Below, piece by piece: positions 1 through 10,857 of a stretch of 64,000 bases of DNA (within the stretch, counting starts at the first letter, position 1; every line of letters begins with the position of its first letter). The translations under genes and the position numbers were made by a program. The stretch covers positions 116,163 to 180,162 of the forward strand of contig JADNRY010000124.1 of NCBI GenBank assembly GCA_015501585.1, read 5' to 3'. The stretch comes from Rhodocollybia butyracea. Lineage: Eukaryota > Basidiomycota > Agaricomycetes > Agaricales > Omphalotaceae. The notes beneath the pieces are model-generated. The model saw only the letters and a list, made by a program, of their open reading frames with translations. It was not told the origin of the DNA and searched no databases.

Positions 1-1432
1 GAACAGCGACGCGTGGAGATGTAGGAAGGTGGTAGTGAAACATTGATTCAGAAAAAGAAGGCTCGGTAGCCACCCAGAACTGAAAATTGTGGTACAGACA
101 CGGTAGCGTGAACCGTGTCAGTCAAGGGCGTATTTTCGGAAATGGCAGTTGCAATGATCAGTTTCTCGTAACGTCGTAGGCGACAGTATGATCATTGTTA
201 GGGGCAGAAATCCAAAGCTTGCAAATTCAATGGACTCGACATAGTTTGCCTGGAATAGAAGTTGTAGAGATTCCTTAGATATGTGTATGAGATGAAAGTG
301 TAAGCGAATGAAGCACCTTTACACACCTTGTCCCAAAGAAACTTCAGCCTCTTCAGTCTACTCTAGTATTGGGATCGCTCGCTAATAGATAGTTTTCTTG
401 AGTCACGGTGAGCTCATTGTGGACTGCAGTACTTCGAAATCCGACTTTCCGCAATAGCCAACGCCCTGAAGATGAAGTTATTTCAAGTGGCAAAAAGGGT
501 GGACTGGCGTTTGTATGTTGGTTTTCCGTTTGTTCCCGGCGCGCAAACTGGAGGTTTTGAAATGGAAGTAGTAAACTAGTCGGAGAAGAGCGATATAGAC
601 TTGCATAAACAATGACAGGTTTTACTGGTTTCCATGCTGAAACAGCGGAGCCTCACTCTGTCAACGCAAAAAAAGAAACTCTAGGACGTAATTAATTCGA
701 TATCAGTGCTGAGATATGGACAATTCACGTACTCGAGCATAGATTCGTTCCCATGACTAGTGATTCTAATACGTGCCAGTCCACGCCACATAGCGAGTCC
801 TGAGCGCTGAGCGTAGAGCTTGGATGGCGGCTCTCTGACAGTTAGTTAGAAGATTACCGACAAGATGGAACACAACATACCGTTGTTATTTGATTGAACA
901 AAGCTGCAACATGGGCTAGCCACGAGAACAGAGTTGGAGTAATGAACGGCCGATTGAACCAACTTGAGTGTACGCGGATTGATTCCATAAGTCACATACA
1001 TGAGTCCAGGCAGATGAACCAGCAGATGGTTTCGAGTCACAAACTTCCCTTTCGGCCCTACCAGCGAGCAGGGATTCAATAGCGACAAGAAAGTTTGGTG
1101 CAGAAGTTGGTTTTGGCGGAGAAATTTTGGTGTGAGAGCCTGCAGCGCCTGAAGAAATAGATGTTAATGATAGGTCCGTGAAGCTTTGGGCTTTACTGGC
1201 AGGACCTTATTTTGTACAGCCGGAGAATCTTCTTGATTTCCATGGATGAGGGAGTTTTATGAGTTGATTGAGAGAGTTTTTGTTTGCGACCTGTCCTCTG
1301 CAATTATAGAACCCCGCCATCTTGGTGAGCGCGTAAAGAAACAAGAGTCAAGATGACAGAAGGAAAGCAAAAAGTTTTGTTGATTGGCGCTTATCATTAC
1401 GCCCGATTAGCAGCTCTTGTCATTAACCACCA
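1..1432. other. No supported gene; one weak coding-like segment
   Basis: I see no recognisable gene here. On the minus strand around 846-1140 two frames stay open. One of them contains LWNQSAYTQVG, which closely resembles LWNKSLYTQVG on the plus strand near 39920, downstream of the Gypsy insertion. This suggests a relic of the same unknown family. No start, splice pattern or domain could be defined. Confidence 0.3.
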
Positions 1433-2631
1433 ATGATTATCGAAGGTATATCCCCAAGTCCTCTGCCTCCTCCTCAAAACATAGAACACAGGTTTCAAAC
1501 TCCATATCACTTACATAAATGCATACACTTCCGCGTACAACTTCCACCAAAGCGTTCTAGGAGATGTCGATGATCATGACGCCTCAATCATTTAAGCCAG
1601 AGTTCTCGGATTTCTCCTCATCCTAGCTCCAAAAGATACCGTCTGAGCCGAAGTTGTGTCTACAGTTGCCTCATGCAGCAATGACTCCGCGCTTTATGAT
1701 CTTGGAGAAGTATATATGGATTTTTTCATCCGTCCGTGTAAGTTTTTGCTATGCAGTATCGCTTCTTAATTATAACCAAACCGATTGACCACAGTTAAGA
1801 AGTACAAAGGTTCGCGTACTCCAACCCTGGAAAGTCATCCCAGTTGCCCCTCTTTTGACCTTCGGAAGCAAGAGATCAAGTCCATGATACACCAAGCGCC
1901 GGACAGTCATGAGAGCTTATATCTTGTTTCTTTCCACTGGCTTTGCTAAGTTTCAGACCTAGGCTCTCTACCGAGATGGATATTGATGTAGACTTTTGAA
2001 CCAAGTTATGCTTTGAAAGCGTACTTCGAAGATTATCCAGACACAAGAGAACTCCAGCACTTGCGTTCAGCAGTGACACACTGTGCCCATATTATTCCAG
2101 CTTCTACATATTTCAAACTTTCCAATGAGACTAAGGTGCATTATTGCATATCGTTCCTGTTCGTACCTTCTCTTATCCCTCGACTGAAAGATTACGCTGC
2201 GTCAGTCCTCGCTGTTCTTGCGCGCTTCGGATATAACGTGAACAATCCAATGTTATGATGTTGAACCTGGTGAAACTGGCTGTACACGACTTGTTTGACC
2301 AATTAATACTCTGGTTTGAGGCTACAGTGCGTTAACCTAATCCTCCTCACTTTTGTTGCATGTTGAACAAGAAGTGATACTCCAGCAAACTCCTCGTCGC
2401 TACGAAATAAAACATCTTGACCCATTCGATGCAGATCTGGCCAACATCTCTCCCTTTACAACATTCGCTACTTTGGAACCCTCACTTTCTCTCCCCGATC
2501 CAGCATTACTCGCTCTCCATGCTACTTGTGCCAAGGTCGCACATCTCTCTGGAGCCGGCGAATATATTGATAGGACTGGATATCCTAAACCTGTAAAGAG
2601 ACCGGGTATTAGTTTTGTGAAGAAGTTGTAA
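1433..2631 (+). pseudogene. HNH-nuclease-domain family pseudogene (copy 1)
   Basis: Spliced translation gives segments typical of a fungal HNH endonuclease-domain family: an N-terminal MIIEG start at 1433, ARVLGFLLIL near 1595, MDFFIRPC before a GTAAGT intron at about 1739, KKYKG...PSCPSF after it, HCAHIIPASTYF (the His-bearing HNH core) near 2080, DYAASVLAVLARFGY near 2195, HDLFDQLILWFEAT near 2290, and LLALHATCAKVAHLSGAGEY near 2510-2565. Lesions are visible: a TAA between ASII and ARVLG, and a TGA where the family has Arg in the DGYRC motif (a CGA to TGA change would explain it). A second copy lies at 48656-49237 on the other strand. In intact members the domain is expected to cut DNA; this copy cannot encode a full protein. 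Family assignment is from remembered motifs. Confidence 0.72.
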
Positions 2632-3790
2632 TGAGAATCCCAGCCCACGAACGAGAAACGGGATGCCGAGCATAACCAAGGCTACGCCCATGGGGATGAG
2701 CGAGGGCCTGGTTTTGCCAGACATCCAATTCAACATTGCATGAATGGGGAACAACCGGGAACAGGACTCACAAGTTTCGGCCAGATCGAGATATATAGAA
2801 CTTGACAAAGGGAAATGATGAGTTGCGAGTTGAAGCACTGTTGGCGGGTCCTGAACAAGGAGACCAAGATGGTGTCTAAAGGGCAATGCAGAGATTGAAT
2901 AAGGGACAGAGTTATTGCGTAGTAGCGGGGAAAGGGTTCAGCAGCTAAACACTTACAGGTGAACCACTGCAGGAAGAAGCCCAGATCAATACTAATCGTC
3001 CGGGAGTAAAGGATTAGAGAGAGCCTTTAGGCATTTTCAAGGAGACGTATCCAATAGCCTATCGGAACTACTAAAATGGAAAGCTGGGAGGGGCTTTTGC
3101 ATGGAGCGCAGTCCTTCTACCTGCATACTGAGGCGACAAACGTATGTCTGTCAACTCCGTATATTTCTAGTTCGAGGGAGCGTGGCAGCCAATCGAGCAA
3201 AGTCTAGAAACAAACAAAACCCGTAAATCGAACGTTTCTGTCAGTGAAGGCAGAAGGAACGAACGCGAAAGATCTTGACTAGATATGAACAGAACCTTCA
3301 TCAGTCCTTTGACCCTGGAGTAAACGATGGTGACGTACTCTCAATAGTCACGGGAATCTACGTGAACATAAGTCGGGCCTATAGGCTCAAAAAAAGCGTG
3401 TAAATGAATGTGAAGCAACCGAGAAAGCATCTAAAAGGGAGAAATGAATACACTCTAAAGTCAGGATGGAACACCGACCGTATATTCAAGGGATTATGGG
3501 TGCTGCTAAACGCTGCTGTGATAGTGGTCAAAGCAAGTTTTCCTTGATGCTAAAAATTAAAATGGAAGATCAGAAAAGAGCATGAAAGGACAGGAAGCAC
3601 GTACTCACTTGCCTGGATATGCAAATCAACAGCCATTAGCAACACCATACGCAGCACACATAGTAGCAACACCAATGCCCCAACTGAATCATAGACCAGT
3701 GACAAGGTGCCCGGTGGATGTAACAGCGACTGTGAAAGATGGAGCAAAGCGTGTCAGATAAGTATCGGAAGACAACCTGACGCGAACTTG
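2632..3790. other. Intergenic, with a diverged repeat and a weak membrane-like exon
   Basis: About 1.1 kb without a supported gene. Positions 2735-2880 and 2935-3050 resemble 45190-45300 and 45370-45440: both carry variants of GGACTCACA followed by TAGAACTTGACAAAG. On the minus strand 3600-3747 a short hydrophobic stretch (VGALVLLLCVLRMVLLMAV) could be a membrane-protein exon, but nothing around it supports a full gene. Confidence 0.3.
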
Positions 3791-3837
3791 AAGCTCACCT
3801 GTAAGTGTATCACACTATCAAATACCATTTCCAGCGC

Positions 3838-4657
3838 TCATTGATAGTCGCGTACGCGGTTCCCGAAGTATTCAACAAGGTACAGAGGTGTAAGCGCATA
3901 TGGATACCGAGCATACGCAGGGTAGTCGGTGCCCGGGATAGAGATGCCCGTAGGGTTGAAGGAGCCGTATGGACAATATGCGTTACACTGACCGTAAGGA
4001 GTGTACAGGTTGTATGAAGAATTGTAGGGAGTATACACGAAGGAGTGGAAACCTTTGGATGTGACTCCAAGAAGACAGGATACATGGTCGAGAACTTCGA
4101 CGTTGGTAACGTGAGTAGAAACATCGTGGAGATCACCTTGGCCGAATTTGAGATTTCCAAGAAGGATGATGCAAGAAGATGGCCGACATTGCTTTGGGTT
4201 TGAAACCGAGAGTAGGCATAGCGGCTCGAAGATTGCCTATTGCTACGGAATCATCGCTGAACTGGCCAGCGGGAAGATGATAAGTGACATGTGAAGCCAG
4301 AAGGGTATAGTCCAAAGGATCTTTGAAGGTAAGAGCATCCCATTCTGCGGAAGTACATCCGGCGATGGACTGGTAAAATACATGGAAGGAACGCACTTCC
4401 TCAGTGAAACGATTGAGACAAGACTTGTCGAGCTGGTATAAGAACTTTGGCGCCAGAGATTCGCTGATGTTGAAGTGCAGTTCAGTGTAACGACCGTGCC
4501 GCGAAGCGTGGGGGTAGATAATTGTTTTCAAATTACCGAACGAGTCAAGGACGGTGCCGAGGGTCTTGACCTGTTCGGTGACGCGAAAGCCACGCAGATT
4601 TGAGCACTTGTAAATAAGAATTTTTTTTTTAAAAAAAAAGGCTTGCGCAATACTCAC
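3838..4657 (-). pseudogene. Degenerate gene, weak resemblance to a fasciclin (FAS1) domain
   Basis: A 174-codon open stretch (4657 down to 4133) continues in a different frame through 3838. The first part contains DYTLLASHVTYHLPAGQF, like the LLxYHVxxG core of FAS1 adhesion domains. The second frame contains THVTNVEVLDHV, like the closing FAS1 strand. They join only through a frame change near 4150, so a lesion or an unrecognised intron lies there. The tail is rich in Tyr, Pro and Gly (YTPYNSSYNLYTPYG) and has no counterpart I know. A FAS1 role in cell-surface adhesion would be inference; the family call is tentative. Confidence 0.3.
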
Positions 4658-4750
4658 CTGGAAAGCAAAGCCTGCGATTCCTTACGCCTCCTCATAACCT
4701 AAGAATCGGGCAGCAACTCCGCGCGGACGGAGAGATCGGCGGCTCGAGGG

Positions 4751-4960
4751 CGGCGCCAGGAAAAAGGTCTGGGCGCCGAGGAAACAAAGTATGAGATGGT
4801 GCTCAAGCACTCATTCGTGAGCACACGGAGGACGGGGATTTTTCGTGGACCTAAAAGCCCAACACAGCGAGAGGGCAGCTCCTGGAAAAAGTCTGGGCGC
4901 AGAAAACGAAGTATGAGAGGGTGTTTGTTTGTGAGTGCACGGTGCTTAGAGGTGGACTCG
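4751..4960. repeat. Imperfect tandem duplication, about 125-bp period
   Basis: The block at about 4751-4850 (GGAAAAAGGTCTGGGCGC ... AAGTATGAGA ... GTGAGCAC) recurs diverged at about 4876-4960 (GGAAAAAGTCTGGGCGC ... AAGTATGAGA ... GTGAGTGCAC). No coding function is apparent. Confidence 0.5.
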
Positions 4961-5540
4961 GCTGTACGATGACGGTGGAGCAGGAAAAGTCATCAATCTG
5001 GAACAAGAGAGAGTTGAAACAGGCAGAGGAGGAAGTACCCAGACGCTGCTTTTGGTTACTGTGAGGACTGTACATCTTGGAGATACGGGTGACACAGACG
5101 TCGACACTATCTTGACAGTGATAGCCGTGTGCTAGAGCTATAGAGATCAATTCAGTTGTAATACCAAACATATTCTGGTGTCGACTTACCCAGAAGTACT
5201 TGAGTTGAGGAAATGGGCCTTGGTTTGCTTGGTGAGAAGACCCAATGACGGGCAGTGGTTTTCGAACCGGTGAAAAGTTGTGAGACGTCTGAGCCAGCCA
5301 ACAAGATGAGGCTGAAATCAGCACTGCCGGTGACAAGGGTGTGTATGAAGGTGGAAGTTCGGGAAACCAGGCAAGAGTGGTGTAGGAGATTGAGTAGGAC
5401 GAGGGGAGTCAAGGGGTTTTTATGCGAAAACGTGAACGCATTCTTGTTATGACAGCGTATAGAGGAAGTTGGGGGTGATCAGACGACGACAAGTGTACTA
5501 TTTGTCGGGAATTAGCTAGCGAAGTATGGATACGTTTGGT

Positions 5541-5852
5541 GTCAGAAAGAGTAAAGCTCGATTGTAGAAGAAACAATCATAATTATATACCTGTCAGAAA
5601 GAGTAAAGCTACTACTAGTCAGTATTGAGTTGTAAGTAGAATATAAGATATTGCACCTCGATTGTAGAAGAAACAATCGAGGAGCGTTCTGTGACTCGAG
5701 CATACTTATAAGTACGTATGTAAGCGAAACGGAATAAAGAAACTGATAAACGAAAAGGCGAGGGTAAATAGAGAGAGCGGATTTACTTAAGGAAATGTCA
5801 AAGCAGACGTGAGCGGAACGAGAAAGGGAATGGTACCGAAGTATATCTAACA
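5541..5852 (-). repeat. Probable Copia 3' LTR
   Basis: On the minus strand the sequence after the polypurine tract begins TGTTAGATATACTTCGG at 5852, a plausible LTR start. The other end is uncertain; a TG (CA on the minus strand) at 5541 is one option. Two internal direct repeats are present: CAGAAAGAGTAAAGCT at about 5543 and 5585, and CGATTGTAGAAGAAACAATC at about 5559 and 5659. With no second LTR in the window the boundary cannot be fixed. Confidence 0.45.
5656..5682. other. Short perfect hairpin
   Basis: CCTCGATTGT and ACAATCGAGG form a 10-bp stem around a 7-nt loop, inside the probable Copia LTR. A partial second copy of the stem lies about 100 bp upstream. It could be a transcript-end hairpin or a footprint of duplication. 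Confidence 0.5.
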
Positions 5853-6579
5853 TCCCCCCTACTTTGTACCATCTAACCTCAACAACTCAACCATGCGGTT
5901 ATGCAGCGCCCTCCCCATAGGTTTTGTGAATACATCGGCGACGTTTGCTTCAGACTCCACCTGGCGCAAGGTAATGTCACCTCTCCCCACAACCTCGCGT
6001 ACAAAGAGGTCCTTGACGTCGATATGCTTAACCAGATGCTGGTTCTTCGACGTCTCCGCGAGAGAAAGTGATCCAAAGTTATCCCCTGAGACCCGAATAG
6101 GCACCTGCAAGCCCAAGCCCACTTCACTGAGGAAGTTTCGTAGCCAACAGGCTTGTTGTGATGCGAGACAGAGGGCAACCAACTCAGCTTCCGTTGTAGA
6201 TAAAGAGACAGTGGGCTGACGCTTGGATTTCCAGCAAACCGGGGCACCGGCAAGGAAAAAGACAAACCCTGAGGTCGACTGGCGGGTAACCAGACATCCA
6301 GCGTGATCAGCATCGGAGAAGGCGTCAGGCTTGAGGCCCCAACCTGGTTTGTTCGATATTTCAGCGATGCGGCGGTATGTAATGGAGACAGAGATTGTGT
6401 TCTTAATGTAACCAGCGAGCCACTCTACACATTCCCAATGCGGTCTACCCGGATGGTCCTGGAAGCGGGCGAGCAACCCAGCGGCGAACGAGAAGTCTGG
6501 CCTCGAACAACCCTGAACCCAGAGCGCAGAACCTACAAACTCCCAATATGGTTTGTCTTCCATGAACAGGAAGTCACTG
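5853..6579 (-). pseudogene. Copia Pol C-terminus: RNase H
   Basis: The 234-codon open stretch holds the Copia RT/RNase H C-terminus: YWEFVGSALWVQ, RPDFSFAAGLLARF, the RNase H core FSDADHAGC, TRQSTSGFVFFL, SLSTTEAELVALC, QHLVKHIDVKDLFVRE and the closing VADVFTKPM. The acidic residues DADHAG, TEAE and VADVFTKP are kept. The frame is open back to the palindrome border at 6579, so the Met at 6563 is internal and not a real start. The polypurine tract follows directly after the stop at 5859. Confidence 0.92.
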
Positions 6580-8031
6580 CACCCAGTAGTTACTCTGGGG
6601 AATAATTTACTAAGGCCAGTAAGCTACTGTACTGCCAGTACTGGGGGAATAAAAATATCAACTCGGTAGTCAGCTGGTACCCATTTGATAAGGTCATGTG
6701 ACTCGTCGATTGCAGATTTGTGTGGCTGCACGAAAATGGGTGGTTTACAGGCCAAATATGGATATTTCTGGGATGGTAGCTAGCCCAAAAAAGACTATAT
6801 ATAATGTATTAATATTTGAGCACTACTCCGAGGTGGATTAGGCACCATAAGGGGATGGATTGCATCGAAAAATCTAGATGACGTTCGGTCAAAGCTGGCT
6901 GAGCATTACCAAATTGGGTAATGCCATCAAAACAGTAAAAGCGGCCTAAAAGCCTGCTTGTACATGGATATTCTGCCCTGTAAGAGTGCAGATAGGATCT
7001 TTATATATATAAGAGGTCCCTGAAGCGAGATTACAGCGATAGCTGCGGTCAAAGCTGTTTTATTACCATATTTAGAATGCCAGCAAAGCGGCCTAAAAGC
7101 TTGTTTATGCTTGGGTATTCTACCTAATAGCAGTCTACAGAGTGTTTATAGATGTACAGTAGGTACCTAAAGCAAAATTGAAGCAGCTATATGGTGTAAT
7201 AGTAGCACTGCTTCGATGTTTGGGTCTGTGGCTGTGCTGTGAAAAATCGAAATAAAAGTAGGGATGTTCAATATACTAGTGGTGCAGGCATGGTTTCTAC
7301 ATAGTAGATATATACCTGAAGCGAAATAAGAGCATTCTATGGAGAGAATAGGCTGTAATTGCCTGCTCTAGGCCGGAGGAGGTCAAAGCTGTATGACCAA
7401 ATAGGGAAATATATGCATTACATACAGGTGGTGTTGAGTCGAAGTTGGGCTCATTAATGGCATGGCCTCTCAAGGTTTGAGGTCAAGAGTACATATCTGA
7501 GTAGTGTAGTATACTAGCTACGCCCTCCAAGTGTTATATTTGGCAATATGTGGGCAGGAGGATGTACATGGAGTGATCAATGGTGAGTAACCATCAAAAT
7601 TCGCATTTTTGAGGAATTAAATACTAATAATGAGTGTCTACGTGCAGGTAGGACCTCAAAGCTCGGTAGGTACACTCTCCACATAGTATACACTCGATCC
7701 GTGTCCAAGAACCATTTATATGGCACCAGAGGCGATGGTATACACTGATCTTTATTGATTTTGCCTCAAAACTCGATTTTTTGAGGAATTAGCATGGAAT
7801 ATTGGGGCCTTGAGAGTAGCCAGGGAGCCAAAACGTTGTATATAGACTGCACTACATAATAGTAGTCTTTGCCATATGCAAGAGCAATTTATACAGCACC
7901 TGAAGCGACAGTATACCCTGATCTGTATGGAATGTGCCAAAAAATACGATTTTGAGGAAATAAAACATGAATAGGGTGTGCTGTAGGTCTCAGACAGTGC
8001 TAAAAACTTGGATATCATGTATTCGAATCAT
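6580..8031 (+). repeat. Left arm of the palindrome
   Basis: Arm of 1,452 bp whose reverse complement is 8186-9637. The first mismatch I see is at 7328. It contains an 88-codon minus-strand open stretch (7752-8018) mirrored by 8199-8465 in the right arm; several substitutions between the two change residues, so no purifying selection on that frame is evident. Confidence 0.9.
6889..7400. repeat. Degenerate ~150-160-bp monomers inside the arm
   Basis: GGTCAAAGCTG recurs at about 6889, 7047 and 7380. It is followed by TTACC and GCGGCCTAAAAGC in the first two units. CCTGAAGCGA-like words recur at about 7018, 7168, 7315 and 7907. The arm therefore seems built in part from diverged monomers about 150 bp long; unit borders are approximate. 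The right arm carries the mirror copy. Confidence 0.6.
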
Positions 8032-8185
8032 ATAGAGGCCCTCCAGCGCAAAAATTCCGAGTCTGTACATCTCAATGTCACGATCTGAACTTTGAGTCAA
8101 GTCGAGATATCCTAGTGTGGACTTAATAACCTATCCTGCCATCGAGATACCCAGATGTAGAAATAACACTTTGAAGTCATCTAGC
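8032..8185. other. Central spacer of the palindrome
   Basis: 154 bp that do not pair with themselves, between the two arms. No gene or regulatory motif recognised. Confidence 0.75.
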
Positions 8186-9637
8186 ATGATCCGAAGACAT
8201 GATCCCCAAGTTTCTAGTACTGTCTGAGACCTACAGCACACCCTATTCATGTTTTATTTCCTCAAAATTGCATTTTTTGGCACATTCCACACAGATCAGG
8301 GTATACTGTCGCTTCAGGTGCTGTATAAATCGTTCTTGCATATGGCGAGGACTACTACTATGTAGTGCAGTATATACACAACGTTTAAGCTCCCTGGCTA
8401 CTCTCAAGGCCCCAATATTCCATGCTAATTCCTCAAAAAATCGAGTTTTGAGGCAAAATCAATAAAGATCAGTGTATACCATCGCATCTGGTGCCATATA
8501 AATGGTTCTTGGACACGGATCGAGTGTATACTATGTAGGAGAGTATACCTACCGAGCTTTGAGGTCCTACCTGCGCATAGACACTCATTATTAGTATTTA
8601 ATTCCTCAAAAATGCGAATTTGATGGTTACTCACCATTGATCACTCCATGTACATCCTCCTGCCCACATATTGCCAAATATAACACCTGGTGGGTGTAGC
8701 TAGTATACTACACTACTCAGATATGTACTCCTGACCTCAAACCTTGAGAGGCCATGCCATTAATGAGCCCAACTTCGACTCAACACCACCTGTATGTAAT
8801 GCATATATTTCCCTATTTGGTCATACAGCTTTGACCTCCTCCGGCCTAGAGCTGGCAATTACAGCTTATTCTTGCCATAGAATGCTCTAATTTCGCTTCA
8901 GGTATATATCTACTATGTAGAAACCATGCCTGCACCACTAGTATATTGAACATCCCTACTTTTATTTCGATTTTTCACAGCACAGCCACAGACCCAAACA
9001 TCGAAGCAGTGCTACTATTACACCATATAGCTGCTTCAATTTTGCTTTAGGTACCTACTGTACATCTATAAACACTCTGTAGACTGCTATTAGGTAGAAT
9101 ACCCAAGCATAAACAAGCTTTTAGGCCGCTTTGCTGGCATTCTAAATATGGTAATAAAACAGCTTTGACCGCAGCTATCGCTGTAATCTCGCTTCAGGGA
9201 CCTCTTATATATATAAAGATCCTATCTGCACTCTTACAGGGCAGAATATCCATGTACAAGCAGGCTTTTAGGCCGCTTTTACTGTTTTGATGGCATTACC
9301 CAATTTGGTAATGCTCAGCCAGCTTTGACCGAACGTCATCTAGATTTTTCGATGCAATCCATCCCCTTATGGTGCCTAATCCACCTCGGAGTAGTGCTCA
9401 AATATTAATACATTATATATAGTCTTTTTTGGGCTAGCTACCATCCCAGAAATATCCATATTTGGCCTGTAAACCACCCATTTTCGTGCAGCCACACAAA
9501 TCTGCAATCGACGAGTCACATGACCTTATCAAATGGGTACCAGCTGACTACCGAGTTGATATTTTTATTCCCCCAGTACTGGCAGTACAGTAGCTTACTG
9601 GCCTTAGTAAATTATTCCCCAGAGTAACTACTGGGTG
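8186..9637 (-). repeat. Right arm of the palindrome
   Basis: Inverted copy of 6580-8031 with the same length. The outer half is indistinguishable from the left arm by eye. The inner half has scattered substitutions, which argues against a simple assembly mirror. Confidence 0.9.
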
Positions 9638-10705
9638 TATTTATATGTTGGACCTGCATTGGGTGTATAAACAGTGTGCGATATGGGGCTGTTCAGAAAA
9701 GCTGCATGAAAATTGCACTGAAATAGAGATAAGCCGAGTCCAGCAATAACAGCGAGAGTGATCCGGACAGATTCCATGCGAGCGACTGCAGCGTGAGTCT
9801 GGTCGTACTCGAGACCAAAGACCTGAGTGTAGCCCTGAGCTACCCACCTAGCTTTCCGGGCGAGAAGAGAGCCATTGGAATCAACTTTGTTGGAGAACAC
9901 CCACTTGCCGCCAGTAACATGCGCATTTGCCGGACGAGGCACTAGCACCCAGCACTCTTTCTCCTCAAAATTCTTCATCTCCTTCTGCATTGGGCCAAGC
10001 CACACATCAAGTCGCTTTGCCGCTTCATGGTACGAACAAGGAACCCACAAATCTGATGAAGGTACACCAAATGCCCAGGGGCTATTGCTGACCATGGATA
10101 GCGGATTGTCGCTGTGCAGGTCATCATCTGCCCACGCTTCCCCTCTATCTCGCCCCAGCCTTTCCAGTTCCTCTGACCGCAGACTCTCAAGAGCCTTTTC
10201 GGATGGCTTCTTCACTCTCGATGATCTTCTTGGCGCTGGAGGCGGAACAGGAGTAGGAATATGGAGTTCAGCCTGAGAAGCGGATGTATCAGAGGTATGC
10301 GTGTCCATAACAACAGGAGTAGGAACTAGCGGGTCTGAGAGATGGTTAGTCGTTGTTGGCATTGGCGTTGGAGAAGAACTAAGCGGACTGATGCCGAGGT
10401 CATTAACACCGCTATCAACGGAATCCCCTGAGCTACCACTCGATCGGGTCCTGTGCGCCACACCTTCATCGAACCTGACGTCCCTGGAGAACGTGAATCG
10501 CCGTGTCTCAGGGACCCAGATTTTATAACCTCTCCGTCCCAAGTAACCCACCAGTTTCCCCTTCACAGCCTGACGGGATAGCTTACCATTGGTTCGACGT
10601 TCAGGTAAGGTAGCCCAGCAGTCACAACCCAAAGGTCTGAGATGTGAGATGTCTTGGCGCTTGCGCGACCAGATCTCAACTGGGATATCATCAGGAAATC
10701 GAGAG
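9638..10705 (-). pseudogene. Copia Pol middle: integrase C-terminus and RT N-terminus
   Basis: From 10700 downward the frame reads FPDDIPVEIW, DISHLRPLGCDCWATLPE (the conserved Copia integrase C-terminal block), a Pro/Ser-rich linker with two SSRVKKPSEK-like basic patches, then RT: ECWVLVPRP, GGKWVFSNKVDSNG, ARWVAQGYTQVFGLEYD, VARMESVRITLAVIAG. The first RT catalytic Asp (family QxDVKTAFL) is replaced: FQCNFHAAFL has Asn. The frame ends at the palindrome border, and the rest of RT including YVDD is absent from the window. It joins 12184 upstream across the inserted LTR element, with the GAGAG duplication at the junction. Confidence 0.92.
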
Positions 10706-10857
10706 TGTAACGCCTACGGCACGTTCATTGCCGTTAGCGCCAATATTACATAATTAGTCTACTCTTATCCTCGTACCACATACTCGTTTTGGTCTATTTC
10801 TTTAATAGAACGAGATCTTGCTCATGGTCTGAGGCATTAAGAGTCAGGGCTCTTACA
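10706..10857 (+). repeat. 5' LTR of the compact element (152 bp)
   Basis: TGTAACGCCTACGG ... GGGCTCTTACA, identical by eye to 12032-12183. No TGG-type tRNA primer site follows it; the next bases are CTTTTTTGAGC. Confidence 0.93.

Larger units (their letters stand above)
6580..9637. mobile_element. 3,058-bp near-perfect palindromic (foldback-like) element
   Basis: Every position x in 6580-8031 pairs with 16217-x in 8186-9637: two 1,452-bp arms around a 154-bp unique centre (8032-8185). The ends are CACCCAGTAG... on one strand and its complement at the other end. By eye the outer ~745 bp of the arms are identical, and differences begin near 7328 and increase towards the centre, with no net indel. 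It sits in Copia RT where about 600 bp of RT coding sequence is missing, and no target-site duplication is visible (flanks ...GTCACTG and TATTTATA...). No transposase is encoded. It resembles a foldback element or a long-TIR non-autonomous DNA transposon; the class is unknown. Confidence 0.9.

Noticed and set aside
7752..8465. Two 88-codon frames in the palindrome as genes
   Set aside because: They are mirror copies with unconstrained residue changes and no known motif.
6580..9637. Palindrome as an assembly artefact
   Set aside because: The inner arms differ at many positions and the centre is unique, so the arms are not one read mirrored. Long-read proof is still needed for the identical outer part.
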